A stretch of 64,000 bases of DNA from JBJXHN01 sp046233135 (GTDB lineage Bacteria; Pseudomonadota; Alphaproteobacteria; Rhodospirillales; Rhodospirillaceae). Of this stretch, positions 35,200 through 42,222 are shown piece by piece; position 1 is the first letter of the stretch; each line of letters starts with the position of its first letter. The position numbers and the translations under genes were made by a program. Location: positions 186,001 through 250,000 of the forward strand of contig JBJXHN010000006.1 of assembly GCA_046233135.1 (NCBI GenBank), read 5' to 3'. The notes under the pieces were generated by a model. It saw only the letters and a program-made list of their open reading frames with translations, was not told the origin of the DNA and did no database searches.

Positions 35200-36093
35200 T
35201 TGGCGGAAGGGATCGAGTATCTGCAATTCGTCCTCGCCCCACAGGTTCTGAACGGCCTGTCCATCGGCATCGCAGTGGTGCTGATGGCCCTGGGGCTGAC
35301 GATCATCTTCGGCCTGCTGGACGTGATCAACATGTCCCACGGCGAATTCTATGCCATCGGCGGGTTCCTGTCGGTGACCCTGCTGGCGATGGGGCTGAGC
35401 TTCTGGGTGGTGCTGGCGCTGGTGCCCCTGCTGATGGTGCCCATCGGCTATCTGGTGGAGCGGTTCCTGGTCCGGCGGGTGTTCCACGCCAGGGACCGGC
35501 ACACGCTGACCCTGCTGCTGACCTTCGGCCTGTCCATGGTGCTGATGGACGGCCTGAAGATCGTCTATGGCGCCACCACCCTGCGTCCCGACACGCCGAT
35601 CCCCGGCGCGACAGAGATGCTGGGGGTGTTCATGCCCAACTACCGCCTGTTCCTGATCGCCTTCGGTGCGCTGGTGGTGGCAGGGGTCTGGGCGCTGGTC
35701 TATCGCACCAGCCTGGGGGCCATGGTCCGTGCGGCGGCCCATGACCGGGACATGGCGTCCTCGCTGGGGGTGCCGGTATCCCATGTCTATGGCGGGACCT
35801 TTGCGTTCGGCGTCGCCCTGGCCGGCCTGTCCGGGGTGCTGCTGGCGCCGATCTATTCGGTGTTCCCGACCATGGGCCACGATTTCATCCTGATGGCCTT
35901 CACCGTCGTCATCGTCGGCGGCATGGGCAGCATCACCGGGGCGGTGGTTGCCGGGGTGGTGCTGACCCAGGTGCAATCCGTCGCCAGCCTGTTCATCTCG
36001 CCCGTCTGGACCGATCCGCTGGTGTTCGGCCTGATGGTGCTGGTGCTGATGGTGCGCCCCCAGGGCCTGTTCGGGAAACTGGGCCATGGCTGA
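35200..36093 (+). CDS. Branched-chain-type ABC permease (LivH-like)
   Basis: 297 residues with about eight membrane helices. It contains NGLSIGIAVVLMALGLTIIFGLLDVINMSHGEFYAIGG at the start and GLSGVLLAPIYSVFPTMG and FTVVIVGGMGSITGAVVAG near the end, typical of LivH. The start is best placed at TTG 35200: GGAGGAGG lies 5 bases upstream and the sequence MAEGIEYLQFVLAPQ follows. An upstream frame from 35140 is less likely. It overlaps the LivM-like gene by 8 bases. Confidence 0.92.
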   Translation: MAEGIEYLQFVLAPQVLNGLSIGIAVVLMALGLTIIFGLLDVINMSHGEFYAIGGFLSVTLLAMGLSFWVVLALVPLLMVPIGYLVERFLVRRVFHARDRHTLTLLLTFGLSMVLMDGLKIVYGATTLRPDTPIPGATEMLGVFMPNYRLFLIAFGALVVAGVWALVYRTSLGAMVRAAAHDRDMASSLGVPVSHVYGGTFAFGVALAGLSGVLLAPIYSVFPTMGHDFILMAFTVVIVGGMGSITGAVVAGVVLTQVQSVASLFISPVWTDPLVFGLMVLVLMVRPQGLFGKLGHG

Positions 36094-37120
36094 GCAAAAT
36101 CCCTCATCATTCGGTCCCGCCCGCGCCCTGCTGCTGGGGCTGGCCGAGGTCCGCGCCGCCCGCCTCGCCGCCGCCCTGCTGCTGCTCACTGCCCTGCTGT
36201 TCGCCCTGATCGCCTGGTCCCATGACGACGTCTTCTTCCTGCGCCTGGCCACCGAAGCGCTGATCCTGTCCGGTCTGGCCATGAGCGTCGATATCCTTCT
36301 GGGATATGTCGGCCTTCTGTCCCTGGGGCAGGCGCTGTATTTCGGGCTTGGTGCCTATGTCTCGGCTTTGGTGCTGAAAGACGTGGCGCCCAGCTTCTGG
36401 GGAGCCATGGGGGCCTGTCTGGTCACCGGGACCCTGACTGGTCTGGCCGGCGGGCTGATCGCCATCCGTGCCAAGGGGGTCTACTTCGCCCTGGTCACTT
36501 TCGGTCTGGCCCAGGTGGTGTCGAAGATCATCTACAACACCCGCGCCGTGGGGGCGTCGGACGGCCTGATCGGCATTCCGGTGATCGACGTGCCGCTGGG
36601 GATCGGTTCGGTCAGCGCGGCCGACCCGGCCGGCTTCTTCCTGATCACCCTGGCCGTCATCACCGTACTCTATGCCGGCATCAGCTATCTGATGGACAGC
36701 CCCTTCGGCCGGGTCTTGCAGGCCATGCGGGCCAACGGCCACCGGGTGCCCTTCCTCGGCTACCGGGCGTGGATCTACAAGCTGCTGGCCTTCGTGCTGG
36801 CAGCCCAGGTGGCGACCCTGGCCGGCGGCCTTTATCCCATGCTGCGGGGCTTCGTCTCGCCGGAGTTGCTGTACTTCGAGGTCTCGGGCAATGCGGTTAT
36901 CGCCACCATCCTGGGCGGCACAGGCACCCTGACCGGGCCGATCCTGGGGTCGGTGATCCTGACCATCCTGAAATCCATCATCGGTACCTTCACCGAACAC
37001 CACCTGATCGTTATCGGGCTGCTGTTCATGGGCGCGGTCATCCTGATGCCCAAGGGGATCCTGGGCGTGATCCGCCCGTCCCTGGAGAAGCTGGTGTCCG
37101 GCAAGGGAGAACGGCCATGA
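36086..37120 (+). CDS. Branched-chain-type ABC permease (LivM-like)
   Basis: 344 residues with about nine membrane helices. LivM features are LILSGLAMSVDILLGYVGLLSLGQALYFGLGAYVSAL, GLIAIRAKGVYFALVTFGLAQVVSKI and NAVIATILGGTGTLTGPILGS. It forms the heteromeric channel with the preceding LivH-like protein. Its stop overlaps the ATP-binding gene's start as ATGA. Confidence 0.93.
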   Translation: MAEQNPSSFGPARALLLGLAEVRAARLAAALLLLTALLFALIAWSHDDVFFLRLATEALILSGLAMSVDILLGYVGLLSLGQALYFGLGAYVSALVLKDVAPSFWGAMGACLVTGTLTGLAGGLIAIRAKGVYFALVTFGLAQVVSKIIYNTRAVGASDGLIGIPVIDVPLGIGSVSAADPAGFFLITLAVITVLYAGISYLMDSPFGRVLQAMRANGHRVPFLGYRAWIYKLLAFVLAAQVATLAGGLYPMLRGFVSPELLYFEVSGNAVIATILGGTGTLTGPILGSVILTILKSIIGTFTEHHLIVIGLLFMGAVILMPKGILGVIRPSLEKLVSGKGERP

Positions 37121-37902
37121 CCCCCTCCATGCAGACGGTCGTCGATACCCATGGTACCGGCGGCGGTCCTGTCCTGTCCGTGTCCGGTCTGTCCATCGCC
37201 TTCGGGGCCTTGCTGGCGGTGCGCGACGTCACCTTCGACGCCGCACGGGGGCAGGTGACCTCGGTGATCGGACCCAACGGGGCGGGCAAGAGCACGCTGT
37301 TCAACCTGATCAGCGGCGCCTTGCGGCCCGGCCACGGCCGGGTGGTGCTGAACGGGCGGGATGTCACCGGCCGCCGGCCCGAAGCCATGGTCGGCCTGGG
37401 GCTCGCCCGGTCGTTCCAGATCACCAACCTGTTCTTCGAGCGGACCGTGTTCGAAAACCTGCGCCTTGCCGCCCAGGTCCTGGAGGGGCCGATGGCCCTG
37501 TTCCGTCCGGCCGCCGCCAGCCGGCGCGCCATGGACCGGGCGAGCGCGCTGCTCGACCGGTTCGGCCTGGCGGCCAAGGCCGGGGATCTAGCCGGGACCT
37601 TGTCCCACGGCGAGCAGCGGCGCCTGGAGATCGCCGTCTGCCTGGCCAGCGAGCCGGCGGTGCTGATGCTCGACGAGCCCACCCAGGGCATGTCCCACGG
37701 CGATACGGCCGAAACGGCGGAGCTGATCCGCTCGCTGGCCGGAGACCTGTCCATCCTGCTGATCGAACACGATATCGACCTGGTGATGACCCTGTCGGAC
37801 CATGTGGTGGTGATGCACCTTGGCCAGAAGCTGGCCGAGGGCACCCCCACCGAGGTGCGCGCCGATCCGGCCGTCCAGGCCGCCTATTTCGGGGAGGGCT
37901 GA
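37117..37902 (+). CDS. Branched-chain-type ABC ATP-binding protein (LivG-like)
   Basis: 261 residues. Walker A is GPNGAGKSTLFNLISG, the signature region is LSHGEQRRLEIAVCLAS, and Walker B is VLMLDEPTQGMS, followed by the H-loop IEHDID. LivG type because of the longer helical region after the Q-loop (ARSFQITNLFFERTVFENLRLAAQ). The ATG overlaps the permease stop. A much longer upstream open frame is out-of-frame shadow of the permease gene. Confidence 0.94.
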   Translation: MTPSMQTVVDTHGTGGGPVLSVSGLSIAFGALLAVRDVTFDAARGQVTSVIGPNGAGKSTLFNLISGALRPGHGRVVLNGRDVTGRRPEAMVGLGLARSFQITNLFFERTVFENLRLAAQVLEGPMALFRPAAASRRAMDRASALLDRFGLAAKAGDLAGTLSHGEQRRLEIAVCLASEPAVLMLDEPTQGMSHGDTAETAELIRSLAGDLSILLIEHDIDLVMTLSDHVVVMHLGQKLAEGTPTEVRADPAVQAAYFGEG

Positions 37903-37905
37903 ACC

Positions 37906-38613
37906 ATGCTGGAAATCAGCGGTCTGCATACCCACTACGGCCTCAGCCACATCCTTCAGGGCGTCAGCCTGACCGCCGGAGAAGGCGAGGTGATCGGCCT
38001 GTTCGGACGCAACGGGGTGGGCAAGACCACCATCCTGCGCACCATTGCCGGCTGGGTGACACCGACCGACGGGGGGGTGCGGCTCCAGGGGCGATCCCTG
38101 GCCGGTCTGGCGCCGGATGCCATCTGTCGCGCGGGCGTGGGCTTCGTGCCCGAGGACCGGCGCATCTTCCCCGGCCTGACCGTGGAGGAAAACCTGCGGC
38201 TGGGCCTGCTGCAATGTCCCAAGCGCAGCCGGGCCGAGAGCCGGGCGGCGGTGGAGACGGTGCTGGACCGTTTTCCCCGCCTGCGCGAACGCCACCGTCA
38301 GGCGGCCACCACCCTGTCGGGTGGCGAGCAGCAGATGCTGGCCATGGCCCGGGTGATGGTGGGGGATCCCCGGCTGTTGCTGATCGACGAGCCGACGGAA
38401 GGCCTCGCGCCGATGATCGTCGACGAGATCTTCCAGATCATGGAAGAGCTGCGCGCCAAAGGACTGACCATCCTGCTGGTGGAGCAGAACGTGCACCGCG
38501 CCATCGAACTGGTGGACCGTTTCTACGCCATCGAACGGGGCACGGTGATCCACCAGGGCCAGAGCGCCGATCCCGAGGAACGGCGCTCGCTGATGGCGCA
38601 TATCGCGGTCTGA
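37906..38613 (+). CDS. Branched-chain-type ABC ATP-binding protein (LivF-like)
   Basis: 235 residues. Walker A is GRNGVGKTTILRTIAG, the signature TLSGGEQQMLAMARVMVGDP, and Walker B LLLIDEPTEGLAPMIVDEIF. The compact size and VGFVPEDRRIFPGLTVEENL mark it as LivF-like. It completes the importer begun at 33901 and starts 4 bases after the LivG-like gene. A strong hairpin follows the stop. Confidence 0.94.
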   Translation: MLEISGLHTHYGLSHILQGVSLTAGEGEVIGLFGRNGVGKTTILRTIAGWVTPTDGGVRLQGRSLAGLAPDAICRAGVGFVPEDRRIFPGLTVEENLRLGLLQCPKRSRAESRAAVETVLDRFPRLRERHRQAATTLSGGEQQMLAMARVMVGDPRLLLIDEPTEGLAPMIVDEIFQIMEELRAKGLTILLVEQNVHRAIELVDRFYAIERGTVIHQGQSADPEERRSLMAHIAV

Positions 38614-38621
38614 GCTTGTTT

Positions 38622-38657
38622 CCCGGCTCCGGCCCCGTCTCGGGTGCCGGAGCCGGG
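38622..38657. terminator. Strong hairpin between convergent genes
   Basis: A 12-bp perfect stem, CCCGGCTCCGGC (38622-38633) with GCCGGAGCCGGG (38646-38657). It sits between the LivF-like and ferredoxin stops. Neither side has a clear T-tract, so termination efficiency is uncertain. Confidence 0.55.
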
Positions 38658-38666
38658 AGGGTCCGG

Positions 38667-39005
38667 TCACCGGCTGAGGATCACCGCCAGGCGGTCCACC
38701 AGCTTGCCGTCCTTCAGGTGTGTGTCGATGATTTCGTCGATATCCTCGGCGGTTTGCGGCCGGTACCATACCCCTTCCGGATAGACCACCATCAACGGCC
38801 CGGCGTTGCAGAAGCCCAGGCAGCCCGCAGGCGTGAAACCAACGTCGGTCATCAGCCCTTCGCGTTCCAGCCGGCCGGCCAGCCGGTCCCACAGAGGCTG
38901 GGCGCCCAATGACCCGCAGCTGCCGCGCGGGTGGTTGGGCGGACGCTGGGTGAAGCAGGTGAAAACGTGGCGCTTGTAGACCTGGGGCAGTTCCGTGACT
39001 TCCAT
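38667..39005 (-). CDS. Thioredoxin-like [2Fe-2S] ferredoxin
   Basis: 112 residues. Four cysteines, C17 and C30 (CFTQRPPNHPRGSC) and C62 and C66 (GCLGFCNAGP), match the thioredoxin-like [2Fe-2S] ferredoxins such as the Azotobacter Shethna protein I and the Clostridium pasteurianum [2Fe-2S] protein, both linked to nitrogenase in the literature. MVVYPEGVWYRPQTAEDIDEIIDTHL is the typical ending. AAGGA precedes the ATG. A perfect sigma-54 promoter lies about 90 bases upstream and two NifA-type sites beyond it, so expression under nitrogen-fixing conditions is expected. A redox role near nitrogenase is inferred. Confidence 0.9.
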   Translation of the reverse strand: MEVTELPQVYKRHVFTCFTQRPPNHPRGSCGSLGAQPLWDRLAGRLEREGLMTDVGFTPAGCLGFCNAGPLMVVYPEGVWYRPQTAEDIDEIIDTHLKDGKLVDRLAVILSR

Positions 39006-39091
39006 ATCGGGACTTTCCTTGCGGGCCGGAGAACGCGGCCGTGGGTCAGGGACGCGCGCAAGCGCGTCGCGAGGCGTGAGACGCTGGGATC

Positions 39092-39107
39092 AGCAATCCT
39101 CGTGCCA
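39092..39107 (-). promoter_or_regulatory. Sigma-54 (RpoN) promoter for ferredoxin gene
   Basis: On the minus strand the bases read TGGCACGAGGATTGCT, an exact match to TGGCACG-N4-TTGCW with GG-N10-GC spacing. Predicted transcription start is near 39081, giving a leader of about 76 bases. Confidence 0.88.
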
Positions 39108-39206
39108 GCCCGGGTCCGTCTTTCCTGCCTGCGGTGGTGGATCGCGGGGTATCAAGGATTACGGGCGGTTGGCGGGTGGTTCTTTCGCAGAGTGTCCTTG
39201 TACCGA

Positions 39207-39222
39207 TGTCAGATTTTCGACA
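39207..39222. promoter_or_regulatory. NifA-type upstream activator site 1
   Basis: TGTCAGATTTTCGACA fits TGT-N10-ACA exactly. Its centre is about 97 bases upstream of the predicted plus-strand start and about 133 upstream of the minus-strand start, both in the usual activator range. Confidence 0.8.
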
Positions 39223-39238
39223 CGGGTTCAGGCCGGAA

Positions 39239-39254
39239 TGTTTCCAATGTGACA
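39239..39254. promoter_or_regulatory. NifA-type upstream activator site 2
   Basis: TGTTTCCAATGTGACA also fits TGT-N10-ACA exactly, 32 bases (about three helical turns) from site 1, so both sites would lie on the same face of the DNA. Confidence 0.78.
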
Positions 39255-39284
39255 AGATCGTCCGGCCGGCTCTTGGTATCGGGG

Positions 39285-39300
39285 CGGCCCGGAAATTGCT
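39285..39300 (+). promoter_or_regulatory. Sigma-54 promoter for TPR-like gene
   Basis: CGGCCCGGAAATTGCT keeps GG-N10-GC and the full TTGCT -12 element, with two mismatches in the -24 element. It lies 46 bases upstream of the ATG at 39347. Confidence 0.75.
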
Positions 39301-39346
39301 TGGATGAGGGGAAATGACGCCATCCCTCGCGTAAGAAAGGCCGCCC

Positions 39347-39883
39347 ATGATGCAGATCGCCGCTTCCCGCCGCTCCGGCGACAATCCATTTTCCGAAGCC
39401 GACCCCATTTCCTTCGGCACGGTGTCCGAGGAAATTAACGAGGTGCTGCGCCAAGGCGTGGTGGCCCACCGGACGGACCCGGCGGCGGCTGACCGGCTGT
39501 TCCGTGAGGCCCTGGTCGCTGATCCCACGGCATTGCCCACCTATTTCTGCCTGTACAAGATCCACACCTACACCGGCGACCTGGACGAGGCCAAGGCCAT
39601 CGCCGAAGCGGGTCTGGCGGAAGGAGCACGGCAGGCGGGTTGGGGCGGAGACTGGCGCCAGTGGCGCTGCCCCAACCGCACGCCGGAGGGGGCGGGGCGC
39701 TTTGCCTTGTACACCCTGAAAGCCCTGGCTTTCATCCATTTGCGGCGCCAGGAGACCGAGGCAGCGCGGGCCATGCTCGAGGCCCTGGCAAAACTGGACC
39801 CGGAAGGTGTGGTGGGCTGGCCGATCGTTGCGGCCCTGGCCGACGGGCTGGCGGAGCACGGAGTGGCGGCGGCGGAGGGATGA
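39347..39883 (+). CDS. TPR-like protein under NifA/sigma-54-type control
   Basis: 178 residues, probably cytoplasmic, with no signal peptide. Helical repeat character is seen in EVLRQGVVAHRTDPAAADRLFREALVADPTALPTYF, KIHTYTGDLDEAKAIAEAGLAEG and ALYTLKALAFIHLRRQETEAARAMLEALAKLDP. These are tetratricopeptide-like units, for protein-protein contact. I do not recognise a named family. The promoter context suggests it is made together with nitrogenase. It begins ATG-ATG, so the start could be one codon later. Confidence 0.8.
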   Translation: MMQIAASRRSGDNPFSEADPISFGTVSEEINEVLRQGVVAHRTDPAAADRLFREALVADPTALPTYFCLYKIHTYTGDLDEAKAIAEAGLAEGARQAGWGGDWRQWRCPNRTPEGAGRFALYTLKALAFIHLRRQETEAARAMLEALAKLDPEGVVGWPIVAALADGLAEHGVAAAEG

Positions 39884-39976
39884 GTTCGTGCCCTGAAAAC
39901 ACCAACGCCCCGATACGGCGGGCCGTACCGGGGCGGGTAGTCTTGAACGCGCGGCATCGGGGCCGGCGGCGGATGA

Positions 39977-40150
39977 TCAACCGTGGCTGGGTTCACCCAT
40001 CTTGACCGATGCGGCCGAAGAGGTGCGCACGCGCTGGAACAGGTTGCGCACCATCTGGCCGATATAGTCCATGCGTTCCCGCTCGGCGCGGGCCGTGATT
40101 TCCGCGATATCCGGCACATAGGCCGACGCGAGGAGAGAGTGATTAGCCAT
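39977..40150 (-). CDS. Small RSP_7527/DUF1127-like protein
   Basis: 57 residues. VPDIAEITARAERERMDYIGQMVRNLFQRVRTS is a basic amphipathic helical pattern like the RSP_7527-family and DUF1127 small proteins of alphaproteobacteria, whose members are often stress or RNA-related. AAGGAG lies 8 bases before the ATG at 40150; a longer frame from 40282 lacks such a site. It is tail-to-tail with the TPR-like gene. Confidence 0.65.
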   Translation of the reverse strand: MANHSLLASAYVPDIAEITARAERERMDYIGQMVRNLFQRVRTSSAASVKMGEPSHG

Positions 40151-40355
40151 GGGTCGGGCTCCTTGAAGTGTCCCGGATGGGTCGTGATCCGTTGATAAAA
40201 AGGTAAGGTCTTCAGACCCAATTGTGCGGTGCAAAAAACGCATGAGAGGGACGCAATAAGTGAAAGCCACGCAGGTCCGCATGGTTTCGTTTGGCGCGCA
40301 TCGTTCGGCTGGATGCTGGGGATGCGGCTGGGGCAGGGGGTGGGTGGCGCGCTAC

Positions 40356-40375
40356 CCCTACGATGGTAGGGTTTT
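40356..40375 (+). terminator. Terminator-like hairpin A
   Basis: CCCTAC (40356-40361), loop GATG, GTAGGG (40366-40371), then TTTT. The stem is short. Confidence 0.45.
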
Positions 40376-40461
40376 GCGGTGCCGTACTCTCGGGCTAAGG
40401 TTTTCGCACTGGTCGTTCGCGGACCGTTTCATCCCCTGAACGGTTCACGGCTGGCGGATCT

Positions 40462-40494
40462 CCGGTCCCACAACCCCTTTAGGGACCGGCTTTT
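40462..40494 (+). terminator. Terminator-like hairpin B
   Basis: CCGGTCCC (40462-40469) pairs with GGGACCGG (40482-40489), followed by CTTTT. Confidence 0.6.
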
Positions 40495-40504
40495 GCCTCC
40501 GACC

Positions 40505-40602
40505 TCTGTACATCGCGCCATGGCCTCACTCTCCGGGCGCGCGATGAAGGATCCTCCTCTCTTTTTCGGCCCGTCCCTCTCCCTGGGACGGGTCCTTTTT
40601 TT
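40505..40602 (+). ncRNA. Candidate small RNA with CCTCC motif
   Basis: Ahead of a strong terminator is a stem CATCGCGC (40511-40518) with GCGCGATG (40539-40546). It is followed by an unpaired stretch with CCTCCTCT (40553-40560), which is complementary to Shine-Dalgarno sequences. A hairpin, an anti-Shine-Dalgarno loop and a terminator resemble the small-RNA design known in alphaproteobacteria. The 5' end is a guess and no promoter was identified. Confidence 0.35.
40570..40602 (+). terminator. Strong intrinsic terminator C
   Basis: CCCGTCCC (40570-40577) pairs with GGGACGGG (40585-40592), then TCC and seven T. It is clearly plus-oriented, yet no plus-strand protein gene ends before it for about 690 bases. 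Confidence 0.8.
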
Positions 40603-40698
40603 GGCGGCGGGAAAAGCGCCGGCCGCCCATTGTCCCGGCGGCAGGAGCCCCCACTTCCGGTAGGCTGTCTCGTGATTCGAAAGGGATATGACCCAGCC

Positions 40699-41637
40699 AT
40701 GCGCCCCGAGGTTCTTCTTTGCCAGCCCATTGATCCGGTCCAGCAGGACCGCCTTGCCGAGGGGGTGACGATCCACCACCTGCCTGCCGGTCCCGATGCC
40801 GCGCCTTTGTCGGACGACGTGCTGGGGCGCATCCGGGCGGTGGCGACGTTTGCGGGCATCGGCGTTGAACCGGCGCTGGTGGCGCGGATGCCGGCGCTGG
40901 AGCTGATTGCGGTGAACGGTGTGGGGCTGGACCGGGTCGATCTGGAAGTAGCGCGGCAGCGGGATATCCGGGTGACGACGACCCAGGGGGTGCTGAATGC
41001 GGACGTGGCCGACTGCGCGCTGATGCTGATGCTGGCCTGTAGCCGCCGGATGATCGAGGCGGACGCCCACGTGCGGGACGGCAAGTGGGAAGCGGGATCC
41101 TTCCCCCTGACCCGCACCCTGCGTGGCAAGCGGCTGGGGATCTTCGGCCTGGGCGGCATCGGCGCTGAGATCGCCCGCCTGGCGTCGGCATTTGATATGC
41201 AGATCGCCTATACCAACCGCCGCGAGCGGACGGATGTGCCCTACCGCTATGAACCGGCCCTGCCGGAACTGGCGGCCTGGGCCGACATTCTGGTGCTGAT
41301 CGCGCCGGGCGGGGCGGAGACGCGCCATGTGGTGAACGCTCGCGTGCTGGAGGCTCTTGGGCCACAGGGCATGCTGATCAACGTGGCGCGTGGCTCGCTG
41401 GTGGACGAAACCGCTCTGATCGCGGCGCTGGAAGACGGGCGGCTGGGGACGGCCGGCCTGGATGTGTTCGAGGCGGAACCGCATGTGCCCGAAGGCCTGC
41501 GGCGTTGCGAGCGGGTGGTGTTGCAGCCCCACGTGGGCAGCGGCACGGTGGAAACCCGCATGGCCATGGCCGCCCATGTGGTGGACAACATCCTCGCCCA
41601 GATGGCCGGCGCGCCGTTGAAGGGCGTGGTGGTTTAG
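40699..41637 (+). CDS. D-2-hydroxyacid dehydrogenase (glyoxylate/hydroxypyruvate reductase-like)
   Basis: 312 residues. The Rossmann motif GKRLGIFGLGGIGAEIARLASAFD lies in mid-protein, followed by NVARGSLVDETALIAALEDGRLGTAGLDVFEAEP and the catalytic-His region VVLQPHVGSGTVETR. It reduces 2-oxoacids such as glyoxylate or hydroxypyruvate with NAD(P)H. The ATG at 40699 (MRPEVLL) was chosen because the protein then begins at the conserved first strand. Confidence 0.88.
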   Translation: MRPEVLLCQPIDPVQQDRLAEGVTIHHLPAGPDAAPLSDDVLGRIRAVATFAGIGVEPALVARMPALELIAVNGVGLDRVDLEVARQRDIRVTTTQGVLNADVADCALMLMLACSRRMIEADAHVRDGKWEAGSFPLTRTLRGKRLGIFGLGGIGAEIARLASAFDMQIAYTNRRERTDVPYRYEPALPELAAWADILVLIAPGGAETRHVVNARVLEALGPQGMLINVARGSLVDETALIAALEDGRLGTAGLDVFEAEPHVPEGLRRCERVVLQPHVGSGTVETRMAMAAHVVDNILAQMAGAPLKGVVV

Positions 41638-41643
41638 GGGCGG

Positions 41644-42141
41644 TCACTCCAGCGCCGGTCGCGGCCCCCGCTCCAGATAGGTTTTCAGGGCCACGTAGGT
41701 GCGGGTGTCCCGGATACCCTTGATGGCGTAGATCCGCTCCAGCAGGGCCTCCAGGCCTTCGGTATCGCGGCTGCGGACCTTCAGGATCAGGCAGGTGTCG
41801 CCGGTCACCGTGTGGATTTCCTCCACGTCGTCCAATTCACTGAGCGCAATGATCGGGTCGGACATGCCCCAGCCCGTGGTTCGCACGTGCACGAAAGTCA
41901 GCAGCGGACAGCCGATCTTCCGGCCGTCCAACTCGGCCACCGTGCCCTTGATCACGCCCCGGGCGCGCAGCCGTTTCACCCGTTCGTGCACGGCCGGGGC
42001 CGACAGATTCACCAGGCGGCCCAGTTCGGCGTAGGAGTGGCTGGCGTCCTCGGCCAGGCATCTTAATATTCTTCGGTCTGCGTCATCCAGCGGCACCGGA
42101 CCCGAAGGCCCCGCCCGAACGCCATTCGTTTCTTCCACCAT
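41644..42141 (-). CDS. Lrp/AsnC family transcriptional regulator
   Basis: 165 residues. The helix-turn-helix lies in DDADRRILRCLAEDASHSYAELGRLVNLSAPAVHERVKRLRARGVI, and the RAM ligand-sensing domain follows (CPLLTFVHVRTTG, EIHTVTGDTCLILKVRSRDTEGLEALL). The ATG at 42141 has GGGGAG 9 bases upstream; the ATG at 42150 lies directly on that site. It is divergent from an MFS gene 81 bp away and probably regulates it. The long open frame upstream is a shadow of the MFS gene. Confidence 0.92.
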   Translation of the reverse strand: MVEETNGVRAGPSGPVPLDDADRRILRCLAEDASHSYAELGRLVNLSAPAVHERVKRLRARGVIKGTVAELDGRKIGCPLLTFVHVRTTGWGMSDPIIALSELDDVEEIHTVTGDTCLILKVRSRDTEGLEALLERIYAIKGIRDTRTYVALKTYLERGPRPALE

Positions 42142-42222
42142 GGCCCGCATCTCCCCTTTTCCTGCGAATTCGGTTCGGCCCATATGGGGGTCAGGCGGAT
42201 CTTGGTAAAAGGAAAAAGGACA

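Larger units (their letters stand above)
39006..39346. other. 341-bp divergent control region, no gene
   Basis: The region separates the ferredoxin gene and the TPR-like gene. It carries one sigma-54-type promoter facing each way and two NifA-type upstream sites between them, listed separately. A plus-strand frame through it shows no protein features. Confidence 0.8.
40151..40698. other. 548-bp intergenic region with three terminator-like hairpins
   Basis: No protein gene is supported. Plus-strand hairpins followed by T-runs end at about 40375, 40494 and 40602, so the segments between them are about 110-120 bases each. This suggests small RNA transcripts, annotated separately. Confidence 0.6.
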
